In this document: positions 34,786 through 43,457 of the stretch, piece after piece
Position numbering within the stretch: position 1 is the stretch's first letter
Layout: each line of letters begins with the position of its first letter
Origin: Pseudomonas fluorescens
GTDB lineage: Bacteria; Pseudomonadota; Gammaproteobacteria; Pseudomonadales; Pseudomonadaceae
Length of the DNA stretch: 64,000 bases
Reading direction: 5' to 3'
NCBI RefSeq assembly: GCF_001623525.1
Contig: NZ_CP015225.1
Coordinates: 434,001 to 498,000, forward strand
Position numbers and translations under genes: made by a program
Notes under the pieces: model-generated
What the model was told of the DNA's origin: nothing
The model's input: only the letters and a program-made list of their open reading frames with translations
The model's database searches: none

Positions 34786-37185
34786 ATGCGGTCGACTTCC
34801 TTCCTCGCGGCGCTAGCCGTTCTTCCCCTGGCCATGGCCACCGCACAGGCGCAAGCCGTCGAGCTCGACGTGCCTGCCCAGCGGCTCGACGCGGCACTCA
34901 CCGATTTCGCCGAGCAGGCCAACGTGCGGTTGCTCTATGACGCTGGCCTGACCCGTGGCAGCGCCATGGTGCCGGCACTCAAGGGCGACTATTCGGTGGT
35001 CGACGGCCTGCAGCGGTTGCTGGAGGGCAGCGGCCTGACCTTCCAGGCCGGCAATGACGGCACCATCACCCTGGTGCCACTGCCCGAGCAGGGCGTGCTG
35101 GAGCTGGGCCCGACCACTATCAGTGGGCTCGCCGAAGACCGTGTCGACCTGCCGGCCGAGTACGCCGGCGGGGAGGCGGCGCGCGGTGCGCGCATCGGCG
35201 TGCTGGGCAACCAGGACATGCAAGATGTGCCCTTCGCCTTCTCCAGCTACACCTCCGAGCTGATCGAGAAGCGCCAGGCGCAGACCCTGGCCGATGTGCT
35301 GGCCAGCGATCCGGGTGTGCGTCAGTCGTTCGGCTTCGGCAACTTCTCCCAGGTGTTCGTCGTGCGCGGGTTCCAGCTGTTCAGCGACGACATTGCCTTC
35401 AACGGCCTGTACGGCATTCTGCCGCGCCAGATCATCTCCACCGAGTCGGTCGAGCGGGTCGAGGTGTTCAAGGGGGCCAACGCCTTTGTCAATGGCGTAT
35501 CGCCGTCGGGCAGCGGTGTCGGCGGGGCGATCAACGTGGTCTCCAAGCGTGCCGAGGACACCCCCACGCGCAGCGCCACCCTGGACTATGCCAGCGACAG
35601 TCGGGTAGGCGGGCACCTCGACCTGGGCCAGCGCTTCGGCGAGGACAACCGCTTCGGCGTGCGGGTGAACCTGGCCCAGCGCGAGGGCGAGACCGCGGTG
35701 GACGATGAGCACTCGCGCTTCAGCCTGGCCACCCTCGGGCTGGACTATCGCGGTGACCGTCTGCGCCTGTCCGCGGATCTCGGTTACCAGAAGCAACGGG
35801 TCAATGAGGGACGCTCGGTGGTCTACCTGACCACGACGGGGCCCACCAGCACACTCAACGGCAAGACGCCGTCGGCACCCGACGCCGACCACAACTACGC
35901 GCAACCCTGGAGCTGGTCGCAGCTCGAAGACACCTATGGCATGTTCAGCGCCGAGTACGACCTGTCGCCCACATGGACCGCCTACCTGAGCGCCGGCGGC
36001 AAATACACGCGGGAGAACGGCGTCTACGCCTCCAACTACGTCTATGGCGCGAATGGCGACGCCCGTATCGGCCGCCTCTATTCGCCGCTGGACCAGGAAA
36101 CCCTCAGCGCCGTCACCGGGCTGCGCGGCGAACTCGCCACCGGGCCGGTCAGCCACCGCATCAACCTGGCCGCCAACGGTATCTGGCAGGAGAAGCGCAA
36201 CGCGTTCGAGTCCACCGCGGCGGGCAGTCGCGGCTTCGGCAATCTGTATGACGGCCAACCCGTCGCCGAGCCGCCGGCCACCAGCGTCTCCGGCGACATT
36301 CACGACCCGGACACCACCGCCAAGGTGCAGAACCGTAGCCTGGCAGTCTCCGACACCCTGGGCTTGCTCGACGACCGCGTGCTGCTGACCCTGGGCCTGC
36401 GCCGCCAGTCCATCGGCGCCGACGCCTGGAACGCGGCCAGCGGTGCCCGCACCTCCAACTATCAGGAAAGCATCACCACGCCGGCCTATGGCCTGGTGAT
36501 CAAACCCACCGAGTACCTGTCGCTCTATGCCAACCGCGTCGAGTCTCTGCAGCAGGGCCCGACCGCGCCCGTCGCCGCACTCAACAACGGCGAGATGTTC
36601 GCGCCTTATCGCTCCAAGCAGACCGAGATAGGCGCGAAGCTCGACTGGGGCACCTTCGGCGGCAGCCTCAGCCTGTTCCGCATCGAGCAGCCCCAGGGCG
36701 TGCTCGGCGGCGATGGCTACTACCGGGTGGATGCCGAGCAGCGCAATCGCGGCGTGGAACTGAGCCTGTTCGGCGAACCGCTGGACGGCCTGCGCCTGCT
36801 GAGCGGCGCCACTTGGACCAAAGCCGAACTCAGCGGCACCACCGGCGGTCGCGACGATGGTAACCAGGCGGTGGGGGTGCCGAAATTCCAGTTCAATCTG
36901 GGCGCCGACTGGGATGTGCCCGGCTTGCCCGGGGCGAGCCTGAACGGCCTGCTACTGCGCACCGGCGGCCAGTTCGTTGACAGCGCCAACGAATACAGCA
37001 TCCCCGCCTGGACCCGCGTCGACCTGGGCGCGCGCTATCGGACGAAAATGGATGGCCGCGGGGTGACCTTCAACGCGATGCTGGAGAATGTTGCCGATGA
37101 GAACTACTGGGCCTCGGCTAATGGTGGTTATCTGACCCAAGGGGCGCCGCGTATGCTGAAGGTGTCGGCTACTGTTGATTTCTGA
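34786..37185 (+). CDS. TonB-dependent siderophore receptor with signalling (STN) domain
   Basis: Outer-membrane receptor of 799 residues. Signal peptide 1-24 (ending QAQA), STN signalling domain about 27-97 (LDVPAQRLDAALTDFAEQAN), plug about 145-255 (FVVRGFQLFSDDIAFNGLYG, VERVEVFKGANAFVNG, GGAINVVSKR), then a 22-strand-type barrel ending in the aromatic VSATVDF. The ATG at 34786 has AAGGA seven bases upstream. The STN domain contacts the FecR-like protein, so ligand uptake should switch on its own gene. Siderophore unknown. Confidence 0.9.
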   Translation: MRSTSFLAALAVLPLAMATAQAQAVELDVPAQRLDAALTDFAEQANVRLLYDAGLTRGSAMVPALKGDYSVVDGLQRLLEGSGLTFQAGNDGTITLVPLPEQGVLELGPTTISGLAEDRVDLPAEYAGGEAARGARIGVLGNQDMQDVPFAFSSYTSELIEKRQAQTLADVLASDPGVRQSFGFGNFSQVFVVRGFQLFSDDIAFNGLYGILPRQIISTESVERVEVFKGANAFVNGVSPSGSGVGGAINVVSKRAEDTPTRSATLDYASDSRVGGHLDLGQRFGEDNRFGVRVNLAQREGETAVDDEHSRFSLATLGLDYRGDRLRLSADLGYQKQRVNEGRSVVYLTTTGPTSTLNGKTPSAPDADHNYAQPWSWSQLEDTYGMFSAEYDLSPTWTAYLSAGGKYTRENGVYASNYVYGANGDARIGRLYSPLDQETLSAVTGLRGELATGPVSHRINLAANGIWQEKRNAFESTAAGSRGFGNLYDGQPVAEPPATSVSGDIHDPDTTAKVQNRSLAVSDTLGLLDDRVLLTLGLRRQSIGADAWNAASGARTSNYQESITTPAYGLVIKPTEYLSLYANRVESLQQGPTAPVAALNNGEMFAPYRSKQTEIGAKLDWGTFGGSLSLFRIEQPQGVLGGDGYYRVDAEQRNRGVELSLFGEPLDGLRLLSGATWTKAELSGTTGGRDDGNQAVGVPKFQFNLGADWDVPGLPGASLNGLLLRTGGQFVDSANEYSIPAWTRVDLGARYRTKMDGRGVTFNAMLENVADENYWASANGGYLTQGAPRMLKVSATVDF

Positions 37186-37258
37186 GGTTGTTGGCGATTA
37201 ACGAGGTGCCGTCGCAAGTTGTGTGACCATGCTATAGGCGATTTCACTAGACCCTCCG

Positions 37259-37286
37259 AGAGGCTGCATTTGCGGCCTCTGTTGTT
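37259..37286 (+). terminator. Probable terminator after the receptor gene
   Basis: Stem AGAGGC / GCCTCT with a 10-base loop is followed by the T-rich GTTGTTATT, about 75 bases after the receptor stop and before the convergent cynR gene. Confidence 0.55.
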
Positions 37287-37320
37287 ATTGATTTGATTGG
37301 AGTCTTGCGCGCTAGACAGA

Positions 37321-38208
37321 TTACACGTTCAGTTGAATGGCTACCTCTTTAGCCACTTCGATGAAAACTCGCATCGCTGCGCTCTGAAAGGCATCCTTGC
37401 GCCGCATCAGGACGGCGGTGCGTTGCAAGCGCTCGGGCTCCAGTGCGATAGCCACCAGATCATCATGGGCCAACGCGATTTTGGCAGGCAATAAAGTCGA
37501 TAGATTTGTCCTGCGAACAATTTCGATCACGGCGCCGAGGGCATTAGCCTCCATCTGCACCTGAGGGTGAATCGCGTGTGTGCGGAAGTAGCGGTCGATT
37601 TGTTCGCGGGTTGCAAACTCTGGACTGAGCAGAATCAGGGACTCAGCATTCAGGTCCTGCAATCCAATGGACCGCTCCTCGGCCAAGCGGTGTTGGCGAC
37701 TCACCACCAAAGCGAGGGTTTCGTTCAGCAAAGGGATGGCATCAATGTTCGGTGTATTTATTTCATCGAACGCGATCCCCGCGTCCAACTCGCCTGCCAA
37801 AAGCAGCTCCTCAATACGCTCTTGGGAAATCTCCTTCAGGTTGAGAGTGATTTTAGGATACCGGGAGTGAAATGCTTTGATCACCGGCCCTACCAGATAG
37901 GTCGTGAACGTCGGCGTCACGGCCAGGCGCAATGAGCCGCGGGTGAGGTCGCTCACATCATGGATGGCGCTTTTGGCTTCCCGCAATTGCTGATAAGCGC
38001 GGCGCGCATACAGAAGATAGACGTCTCCCGCGTCAGTCAAACGGGTTGTGCGTCCTGAGCGGTCGAACAACTGGGCTCCAAGGCTCTCTTCCAACTGCCT
38101 CACCTGCTGCGAAAGGGCTGGCTGAGAGACGTGCAGCGCCGCTGCGGCCTTCGTAAAACTGAGATGTTCCGCAACCGCGAGGAAATATTGGACGTGTCGA
38201 GCAAGCAT
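37321..38208 (-). CDS. cynR: LysR family regulator CynR
   Basis: Regulator of 295 residues that in E. coli activates cynTS when cyanate is present. Helix-turn-helix [20 protein letters not shown] and [19 protein letters not shown] are at the N-terminus, and the effector domain follows. It is divergent from cynT-cynS. I use the ATG at 38208, since the ATG four codons earlier lies inside the palindromic operator arm. Length agrees with E. coli CynR (299). Confidence 0.87.
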   Translation of the reverse strand: MLARHVQYFLAVAEHLSFTKAAAALHVSQPALSQQVRQLEESLGAQLFDRSGRTTRLTDAGDVYLLYARRAYQQLREAKSAIHDVSDLTRGSLRLAVTPTFTTYLVGPVIKAFHSRYPKITLNLKEISQERIEELLLAGELDAGIAFDEINTPNIDAIPLLNETLALVVSRQHRLAEERSIGLQDLNAESLILLSPEFATREQIDRYFRTHAIHPQVQMEANALGAVIEIVRRTNLSTLLPAKIALAHDDLVAIALEPERLQRTAVLMRRKDAFQSAAMRVFIEVAKEVAIQLNV

Positions 38209-38217
38209 GGTTTTTAC

Positions 38218-38266
38218 CATAAGGTAATCTGATCTATCTCATAATAAATGAGACTTTTACCTTATG
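38218..38266. promoter_or_regulatory. Nested palindromic operator between cynR and cynT
   Basis: Outer perfect arms CATAAGGTAA (38218-38227) and TTACCTTATG (38257-38266) enclose inner perfect arms TCTCAT (38237-38242) and ATGAGA (38248-38253). The whole is symmetric about one centre near 38242-38248, and it fills the gap between the divergent genes; the likely CynR operator. Confidence 0.75.
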
Positions 38267-38317
38267 TAACGCGTTGCTTAGTCTTTGTTTCACACCCGCG
38301 ACATTGAGACAGCAACC

Positions 38318-38977
38318 ATGAAAGCGATCATCGACGGTTTTCTGAAATTCCAAAAAAACGCCTTCCCTGAACGGGCCAAATTGTTCAAGGACCTGGCGAA
38401 TCAGCAGAGCCCGAGAGCGCTGTTCATCTCCTGTTCTGATAGCCGCTTGGTGCCGGAGCTGGTCACCCAGCGCGAGCCAGGCGATCTGTTTGTCATTCGA
38501 AATGCCGGCAACATCGTGCCGTCGTATGGGCCAGAGCCGGGCGGCGTTTCGGCCTCGGTTGAATACGCAGTCGCCGCACTTCAGGTCGCAGACATCGTCG
38601 TATGCGGCCACTCCGACTGCGGCGCGATGACCGCCGTGGCAACTTGCAAGTGCCTGGATCACATGCCTGCCGTTGCCGGATGGCTCCGTTACGCCGACTC
38701 GGCCAAGGTCGTTAACGAAGCCCGCAAACACCCGGATCTGCCGAGCAAAGTAGCGTCCATGGTGCGCGAAAACGTCATCGCGCAGTTGGCCAACATCCAG
38801 ACACACCCATCCGTTCGCCTGGCTCTCGAAGAAGGCCGCCTGACCCTGCATGGTTGGGTCTATGACATCGAGAGCGGGCGTATCGACGCCTTTGATGGCA
38901 GTACCGGGATCTTCGTGTCCCTCGCAGAGAACCCCGAAGTTCACGCCGTTTCCCAACACGCCAGGCACGTTGCCTGA
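38318..38977 (+). CDS. cynT: Beta-carbonic anhydrase CynT
   Basis: Zinc enzyme of 219 residues that interconverts CO2 and bicarbonate, keeping bicarbonate available to cyanase. The zinc ligands and partner residues match E. coli CynT in number: Cys39, Asp41 and Arg43 in SCSDSR, and His98 and Cys101 in GHSDCGAM. I took the ATG at 38318, which gives E. coli length, over one eleven codons upstream. First gene of the cynTS operon. Confidence 0.92.
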   Translation: MKAIIDGFLKFQKNAFPERAKLFKDLANQQSPRALFISCSDSRLVPELVTQREPGDLFVIRNAGNIVPSYGPEPGGVSASVEYAVAALQVADIVVCGHSDCGAMTAVATCKCLDHMPAVAGWLRYADSAKVVNEARKHPDLPSKVASMVRENVIAQLANIQTHPSVRLALEEGRLTLHGWVYDIESGRIDAFDGSTGIFVSLAENPEVHAVSQHARHVA

Positions 38978-39016
38978 AGCCCGTACCTGCACCCTTGCTA
39001 ACCCAGGAGATACGCC

Positions 39017-39487
39017 ATGATCCAGACTCAAGCCACCCGCACTGCTCGCCAGGAGCTGACTGAAACCATCATTTTGGCCAAGGCTCGCAAAGACCTGTCC
39101 TTCGCCGAAATCGTTGACGGCACCGGCTTGTCCGAAGCCTTCGTCACTGCTGCCTTGCTCGGCCAGCATCCGCTGCCTGCCAGCGCCGCCAATGTCGTGG
39201 GCAGGAAACTCGACCTCGATGCTGATCAGATCGCCTTGCTGCAATCGATGCCAATTCGCGGCAGCTTTTTTGACGGCGTACCGTCCGACCCGACCATCTA
39301 CCGTTTCTACGAGATGATTTCGGTATACGGCACCACCCTCAAAGCTCTGGTTCACGAAAAGTTCGGCGACGGCATCATCAGTGCCATCAACTTCAAGCTG
39401 GACATCAAGAAAGTCGAAGATCCGGAGGGCGGCCATCGCGCCGTGATCACCCTGGACGGCAAGTACCTGCCTACCAAGCCTTTCTGA
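39017..39487 (+). CDS. cynS: Cyanate hydratase (cyanase)
   Basis: Enzyme of 156 residues, identical in length to E. coli CynS. It turns cyanate and bicarbonate into ammonia and two CO2. The catalytic Arg96, Glu99 and Ser122 are all at the E. coli positions ([17 protein letters not shown]). It lies 39 bases after cynT, with AGGAGA before the ATG. No cynX transporter gene follows. Confidence 0.95.
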   Translation: MIQTQATRTARQELTETIILAKARKDLSFAEIVDGTGLSEAFVTAALLGQHPLPASAANVVGRKLDLDADQIALLQSMPIRGSFFDGVPSDPTIYRFYEMISVYGTTLKALVHEKFGDGIISAINFKLDIKKVEDPEGGHRAVITLDGKYLPTKPF

Positions 39488-39599
39488 TGTAAGTCAGCCC
39501 GGCGTCTGGCGGCGACCGGGCTACACCCAAAACCTTTATTACGACTGAGCACAAATTGAATGCTTTGGCCTTCTCACGCCCTCATTACAGGTGATTGCT

Positions 39600-39854
39600 A
39601 TGAAACTGTTACTCGTTTTATTCCTGGGCTGCCTTGGCTCTGTCGCCATGGCTGGTGAACAGGATACTCAGGCGGCGCAAGTTAGGGTCGAGCCCTATCG
39701 TTACTCTCAGAACCTGGATATCGCGCACATTGTGGCGATGACTCCAATACCCAATATCTGCGACGTAGTGCCGGTGCGGATGACTTACGACGACTCCAAG
39801 GGCGATCGGCACATCATGGAGTACCAGGTTATAGGTACTGGCTGTACCAATTGA
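39600..39854 (+). CDS. DUF2790 family small exported protein
   Basis: Protein of 84 residues with a signal peptide (1-18, ending AMAG). The mature part has the DUF2790 pattern: YRYSQNLDIAHIVAM, a Cys, VVPVRMTYDDSKGD and a C-terminal EYQVIGTGC. The two Cys may form a disulphide in the periplasm. The family is confined to Pseudomonas and lacks a proven role. The ATG at 39600 follows AGGTGA; an ATG three codons earlier is open too. Confidence 0.85.
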   Translation: MKLLLVLFLGCLGSVAMAGEQDTQAAQVRVEPYRYSQNLDIAHIVAMTPIPNICDVVPVRMTYDDSKGDRHIMEYQVIGTGCTN

Positions 39855-40008
39855 CTCCTCTGCCGTCGACTCACCTGGCGCTCGATCACTCGGCGCCGGG
39901 GGAGGGGGCTCAAACATCCGCCGACCCCTGTGCTTTTTGAGGGTAATATCCTTCGCGACTTGCGCCACGCGCCACGCTTGCTGCTTCTACTCGTACGGTA
40001 TTCTGGAG

Positions 40009-40054
40009 AAAGGAACAGATTTGTTTTTCTGATAAAAAATCTGTTTCCTTTTTT
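40009..40054 (+). terminator. Strong terminator, 18 bases before the ASCH gene
   Basis: Arms AAAGGAACAGATTT (40009-40022) and AAATCTGTTTCCTTT (40037-40051), pairing with one bulged base, run into TTTTTT (40049-40054). It could end the DUF2790 transcript. It ends only 18 bases before the GTG of the next gene, so it may also act as an attenuator. Confidence 0.75.
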
Positions 40055-40072
40055 GCAGGTGAATTCAAAATC

Positions 40073-40510
40073 GTGGCCTGTCTCCAGCTTCACGTTATCC
40101 CTTTCGAAAAAGCGGTTCAGTCGTACGCTGACTTTCAGGAGAGATCCATCAAAGCCTTATCAATAGTTCGACCCAGTGGTGGTCGAATCGCGTCTGGCGA
40201 GAAAACACTTGAAGTTCGTCGTTGGCATCCAGATCTAGATCCCGCCGAGGATCTGCTGATTGTCGAAAACAAACGATTTCTCCACGCCGAGGGAGACGAA
40301 GATGCTGACGGTATAGCCGTTGCAATCGTACGCGTTAAAGTCGTGCGTCCTTTCGTCCTGGCTGACATGGAAGCAGCCTGTGCAAGCTATTTTGAAGAGG
40401 GCTGGCTAGCCTGGGAGCTGAGTCACGTGAGGCCAGTCGCACACCCTGCCATTGTCCGCGCGGCAAGGGGGATCTACGAGGTAGATTTTCTTCTTCCAGG
40501 CAAGTACTGA
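40073..40510 (+). CDS. ASCH domain protein
   Basis: Protein of 145 residues. The core RPSGGRIASGEKTLEVRRWH is the ASCH-fold signature (PUA-like RNA-binding or amidohydrolase fold), and the C-terminal GWLAWELSHVRPV and GIYEVDFLLP strands complete the barrel. GTG start 40073 after GCAGGTGA; no ATG exists before the domain. Could bind RNA or hydrolyse a modified nucleoside; no partner gene is seen. Confidence 0.72.
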   Translation: MACLQLHVIPFEKAVQSYADFQERSIKALSIVRPSGGRIASGEKTLEVRRWHPDLDPAEDLLIVENKRFLHAEGDEDADGIAVAIVRVKVVRPFVLADMEAACASYFEEGWLAWELSHVRPVAHPAIVRAARGIYEVDFLLPGKY

Positions 40511-40549
40511 AATATGAGCAGGTTGTGTTCGCGCAGATGCGATGCTGGA

Positions 40550-40610
40550 CCACTACGCAGCGGCAAACGGGCGGCAGTGAACATGAGTCTCATCCAGTCA
40601 GCACGCGAAG
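40550..40610 (+). pseudogene. IS66-type transposase C-terminal remnant
   Basis: In frame with 40583, translation gives PLRSGKRAAVNMSLIQSAR, which matches the end of IS66/ISPsy5-type TnpC (RAGKRAAAIMSLxxSA, then NGHDPYAYL). The match then stops and runs out in unrelated residues up to a stop at 40672-40674. It is a relic of an insertion element, without ends or other genes. Confidence 0.6.
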
Positions 40611-40683
40611 GAAAAAGAGGACCAGGTAAGCCCCAATTCTTTGAGGCTCACAGGGATGACGCAATCAGGAAGTAGCCATAACG

Positions 40684-40767
40684 ATGATTTTGGTTGTTGA
40701 AGGTATCAGCGCCAGCGGGAAAACCACATGGTGCACCAAGCATGGAGGTCAACGTGTCATCCCTTGA
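40684..40767 (+). pseudogene. N-terminal remnant of a P-loop kinase/ATPase
   Basis: A 27-codon frame begins MILVVEGISASGKTTWCTKH, a clear P-loop (GxxxxGKT) opening as in nucleoside/shikimate-kinase-like small ATPases, then stops after VIP. The remaining domain is not found downstream, so the gene is broken. It lies between the IS66 remnant and the antitoxin-like gene. Confidence 0.6.
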
Positions 40768-40786
40768 AAAAAAGAAAGGGGCTGAT

Positions 40787-41371
40787 TTATTTGCTTGAAA
40801 ATAGTTCCGTTCCCTTATCGGTCCCTCGTTTGTTATTTGTATTGCCAACACCGGGCAGGCTTGGAGTTCTTTCCGATGTGGCAGGTTTGACCGCAGCTGA
40901 TTTTCTCGCAGCAGGTTTCGCGTCTGTTTTAGCCGCCGGTACGGCTGGTTTTTTCGCAGCGGATTTTGCTGTAGGTTTTGATGCAGCGACCGGTGGTTTT
41001 CCAGCTTTTGGAGCCGCAGCTTTGGAAGCCACCGCTAATGTTTTAATCGGTTGTACCGTGAGATCCACACCCATCGCGGTCATCAATTTCCTGATGGTTT
41101 CAAAACGCGTTTTTGCTCCAGATTTCAGCACCTTATAAAGGCTTTCACGATTAACTCCGGCATCTTTGGCGACTTTATTGACACCTTTAGCTTTTGCGAC
41201 CTCGGCCAACGCATGAATAAGACTCTCTGTGTCATCGGCTTTCATACTTTCAGCCAGATAAGCCGCTATAGCTTCTGGGGTATCGAGAAAACGCGAAGCC
41301 TCGTAACGAGTCGTACCGGTAGTGCCGAGGCTAAGGACCGGCATATCCTCAGGATTGAATTTGTCGCTCAT
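40787..41371 (-). CDS. HigA-like addiction-module antitoxin with Ala/Lys/Pro-rich tail
   Basis: Protein of 194 residues. Residues 22-107 match the addiction-module antidote group (TRYEASRFLDTPEAIAAYLA, then VNKVAKDAGVNRESLYKVLK and ETIRKLMTAMGVDL), a helix-turn-helix protein that normally neutralises a RelE/HigB-like toxin. Residues 112-165 are a low-complexity Ala-Lys-Pro tail like histone H1 or AlgP. No toxin gene is next to it on either side. The protein may be an orphan antitoxin turned nucleoid-type DNA-binding protein; that is inference. Confidence 0.75.
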   Translation of the reverse strand: MSDKFNPEDMPVLSLGTTGTTRYEASRFLDTPEAIAAYLAESMKADDTESLIHALAEVAKAKGVNKVAKDAGVNRESLYKVLKSGAKTRFETIRKLMTAMGVDLTVQPIKTLAVASKAAAPKAGKPPVAASKPTAKSAAKKPAVPAAKTDAKPAARKSAAVKPATSERTPSLPGVGNTNNKRGTDKGTELFSSK

Positions 41372-41496
41372 GTCATTGACCTCTCAGGGCATCAAGAATC
41401 ACTTTGGCTCTCTTAATGCCTCGTCTTTGATCTGTTTATCGCTGATGGTGTCGCTCTGGCTGGCAGTAGGCGCTATTTGTATGCTGCAGTTGCGTG

Positions 41497-41520
41497 AAAA
41501 CGGGCGCTCTCAGGCGCCCG
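41497..41520 (-). terminator. Terminator of the DUF3077-like gene
   Basis: On the minus strand CGGGCGC-CTGAGA-GCGCCCG runs into TTTT, directly after the stop of the small gene at 41529-41801. Confidence 0.8.
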
Positions 41521-41528
41521 TCGTTCCA

Positions 41529-41801
41529 TTAGTTTTCGACCTGCGCCTGAAGTCGCCTACCAATCACCTCCAGCAAGTCACACCCATCCCGCAGCGGAAT
41601 CACCAAAAGCTGCGCGAAATCCGAAAGCACCACCGTATCGCTGGCAATCTCGGAGCGAAACGCGATGTTTTCCAATACCTGGGTCACGGTACGGATACGG
41701 TAATCGGCAGTTGCGTGCAGGACGTCAAGGGGGGCTTGGGTGTCGATAAGCAGGGCGGCTGGGGTGCAGTCGATGCCGGTGATGGGGATGTATCTCTGCA
41801 T
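41529..41801 (-). CDS. Small hypothetical protein, DUF3077/DUF6124-like
   Basis: Acidic protein of 90 residues. The middle and end (TQAPLDVLHATADYRIRTVT, FAQLLVIPLRDGCDLLEVIG) resemble the small Pseudomonas proteins grouped under DUF3077/DUF6124, which have no known role. It has its own terminator and a palindrome in its leader (41843-41873), so it is a single-gene unit. Confidence 0.6.
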   Translation of the reverse strand: MQRYIPITGIDCTPAALLIDTQAPLDVLHATADYRIRTVTQVLENIAFRSEIASDTVVLSDFAQLLVIPLRDGCDLLEVIGRRLQAQVEN

Positions 41802-42142
41802 GGGATTGCTCCATTTGGTTAGAGGGCTTATCCGATACGCAGGTCGCCAAACCTGATCACCATGGTTGGCGACGGAAAGAACTATAGATTTGCGCCCCCA
41901 AGACGAACAAGGTGAGAGATTCCGAGGCCTTCGTAGGAATCATGAGAATTCTCCGAGGAAACGAACCGACGTGATCCATTTCTGTAGGAGCAGTTACTCA
42001 CACCGCAGAAAACCCCACCCCAACCCCGAGGCCGCGACATCCGGTATCCTGCGCCTCTGGAACACCATCCCGGCCCGAGGCGTTCCAATCGTCATCCTGG
42101 CCTCTCGAACAGCCTGCAAAGCAACGCACCAGGAGGCATGCA
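41802..42142. other. 341-base gap with an inverted repeat
   Basis: No gene is supported here. An inverted repeat, GTCGCCAAACC (41843-41853) and GGTTGGCGAC (41864-41873, one base shorter), lies 42 bases upstream of the DUF3077-like start on the minus strand and may be its operator or leader hairpin. A ribosome-binding AGGAGG at 42131-42136 belongs to the next gene. Nothing else is seen. Confidence 0.6.
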
Positions 42143-43102
42143 ATGTTGATAGGACATCGGTTCGAGCGCACGGCGCAGGGTGACCTGCACATCCATTCGC
42201 GCAACGTGGTGCAGAGCTTGGTCGTGTTGGTGATAGGGGCGTTGGCCTTTATCTTGCCAATGGCGTTCGCCGTGTTCGTGATGGTTGACGGGGCCTCGTT
42301 GATGGCTGAGGTGGATCCACTGTCCGCTCTATTGATGGTGCTGCTGTGGCTGCTGATTCCTGCCCTTGGCCTGCTGCTGGTGGTGTACACCGGCGTCCAC
42401 GAGACGTTGGTGTTGTCGCGGGTCGACGGCGAAGGCAAGCGCCTGACCCGTAACTTTTTCGGGCGTCGCGAGCGTGTGCAATCGGCCTTCCGGATCGAGG
42501 CTGCCAAATCCCTCGAACTGCGCCGCCTCCCGCAGGCTGGGCGAGCTCGCACCCAGCTGTGGCTGATACTGCGCGATGGCACCGCGCACCGCCTGACCAC
42601 CGACAACGTTCCGGTGGTGCCGGGCAGTCAACGCACGGACTTGTGGCTGCGGGAGCTGGCCGACTACCTGGGCGTGGCGTTGCCCACCGAGGTCGTCGAG
42701 GGGGCGGCGCCGGTTGTGAAGGTGCCCTATAGGCCAACTCCGGCCCCTAGCAGCGGCAAGGCAGTAAGGGCAGCCCGTCAGCGCCGGGAAAAGGGCGATG
42801 CTGCTACGCCTGAGCCGACCGAGAAACTGGGCGTGCCCGCACGTGCCTTGCTCACGCTGTTGGGCGCCTTCTTTGCGGTGCTGGAGCTGACTAACGTCAT
42901 GACCTTGGTGCCGGCCATTTTTACCGGACGGCTGCGCGTCAGTGGCTTTCGAACGGGCTCGACGACGTTCTATTGGGCCGAACAGCCGCTCAGTTTTTCC
43001 TTCAACTTACTGGTGGGTGTCGCCGAGGGCGTGATCGTCGGCTTTATTGCCTGGGGTTGCTTGCGCGTGGCGATCCAGGGGCGCATGAGCTCCAAGACCT
43101 GA
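42143..43102 (+). CDS. Membrane protein of unknown function
   Basis: Protein of 319 residues with about four membrane helices: two near the N-terminus (about 23-52 and 60-84), one after residue 230 (ALLTLLGAFFAVLELTNVMT) and one near the C-terminus (FNLLVGVAEGVIVGFIAWG). The soluble middle part (about 90-190) has a PH-like strand pattern (ETLVLSRVDGEGKRLTRNFF). AGGAGG lies seven bases before the ATG. Not recognised. Confidence 0.72.
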   Translation: MLIGHRFERTAQGDLHIHSRNVVQSLVVLVIGALAFILPMAFAVFVMVDGASLMAEVDPLSALLMVLLWLLIPALGLLLVVYTGVHETLVLSRVDGEGKRLTRNFFGRRERVQSAFRIEAAKSLELRRLPQAGRARTQLWLILRDGTAHRLTTDNVPVVPGSQRTDLWLRELADYLGVALPTEVVEGAAPVVKVPYRPTPAPSSGKAVRAARQRREKGDAATPEPTEKLGVPARALLTLLGAFFAVLELTNVMTLVPAIFTGRLRVSGFRTGSTTFYWAEQPLSFSFNLLVGVAEGVIVGFIAWGCLRVAIQGRMSSKT

Positions 43103-43193
43103 AAGCGGTCGATTCGGGCGTCGTTGGGTCGGAAGGTTGAGAGGGCGCGGCGCAACTGAATGCGATTTTTAAACAGCTACAGAGGAGATGAGC

Positions 43194-43457
43194 ATGGAAC
43201 GCCAGAACGACAGCAGCGCCTACATCACCACCACCACCCAGGCGCTGGAAAGCCTCTACGGCCCCGTCGCGACACCCTCGATCCTCAAGGAAGTCGACCA
43301 TATCCATCCGGTTTACCAGCCCTTCATCGAGGCGGCATCCTTTGTGATCCTCGCTTCCTCAGGCCCCGGAGGGCTGGATGCGTCTCCGAGGGGCGACGCG
43401 CCGGGGTTCGTTCATGTCCATGACAGCAAGACGCTGTATCTGCCCGACCGCCCGGGC
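43194..43457 (+). pseudogene. 5' fragment of a PNPOx-like flavin-binding protein gene
   Basis: About 88 residues match the start of FMN-binding pyridoxamine-oxidase-like proteins of the MSMEG_1061 type: ESLYGPVATPSILKEVDHI, AASFVILASSGPGGLDASPR, GDAPGFVHVHDSKTLYLPDR. The family has about 200 residues; here similarity ends at LPDRPGH, after which the frame runs into unrelated sequence. GAGGAG precedes the ATG. The 3' half is lost. Confidence 0.72.

Noticed and set aside
34813..36303. A 496-codon minus-strand frame opposite the TonB receptor.
   Set aside because: Antisense shadow of the receptor, with no ribosome-binding site or family match.
41372..41496. A possible toxin partner (short frame ending near the antitoxin-like gene start).
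   Set aside because: The frame ending DKQIKDEALREPK is only about 30 codons, has no start with a ribosome-binding site and no clear RelE/HigB core.
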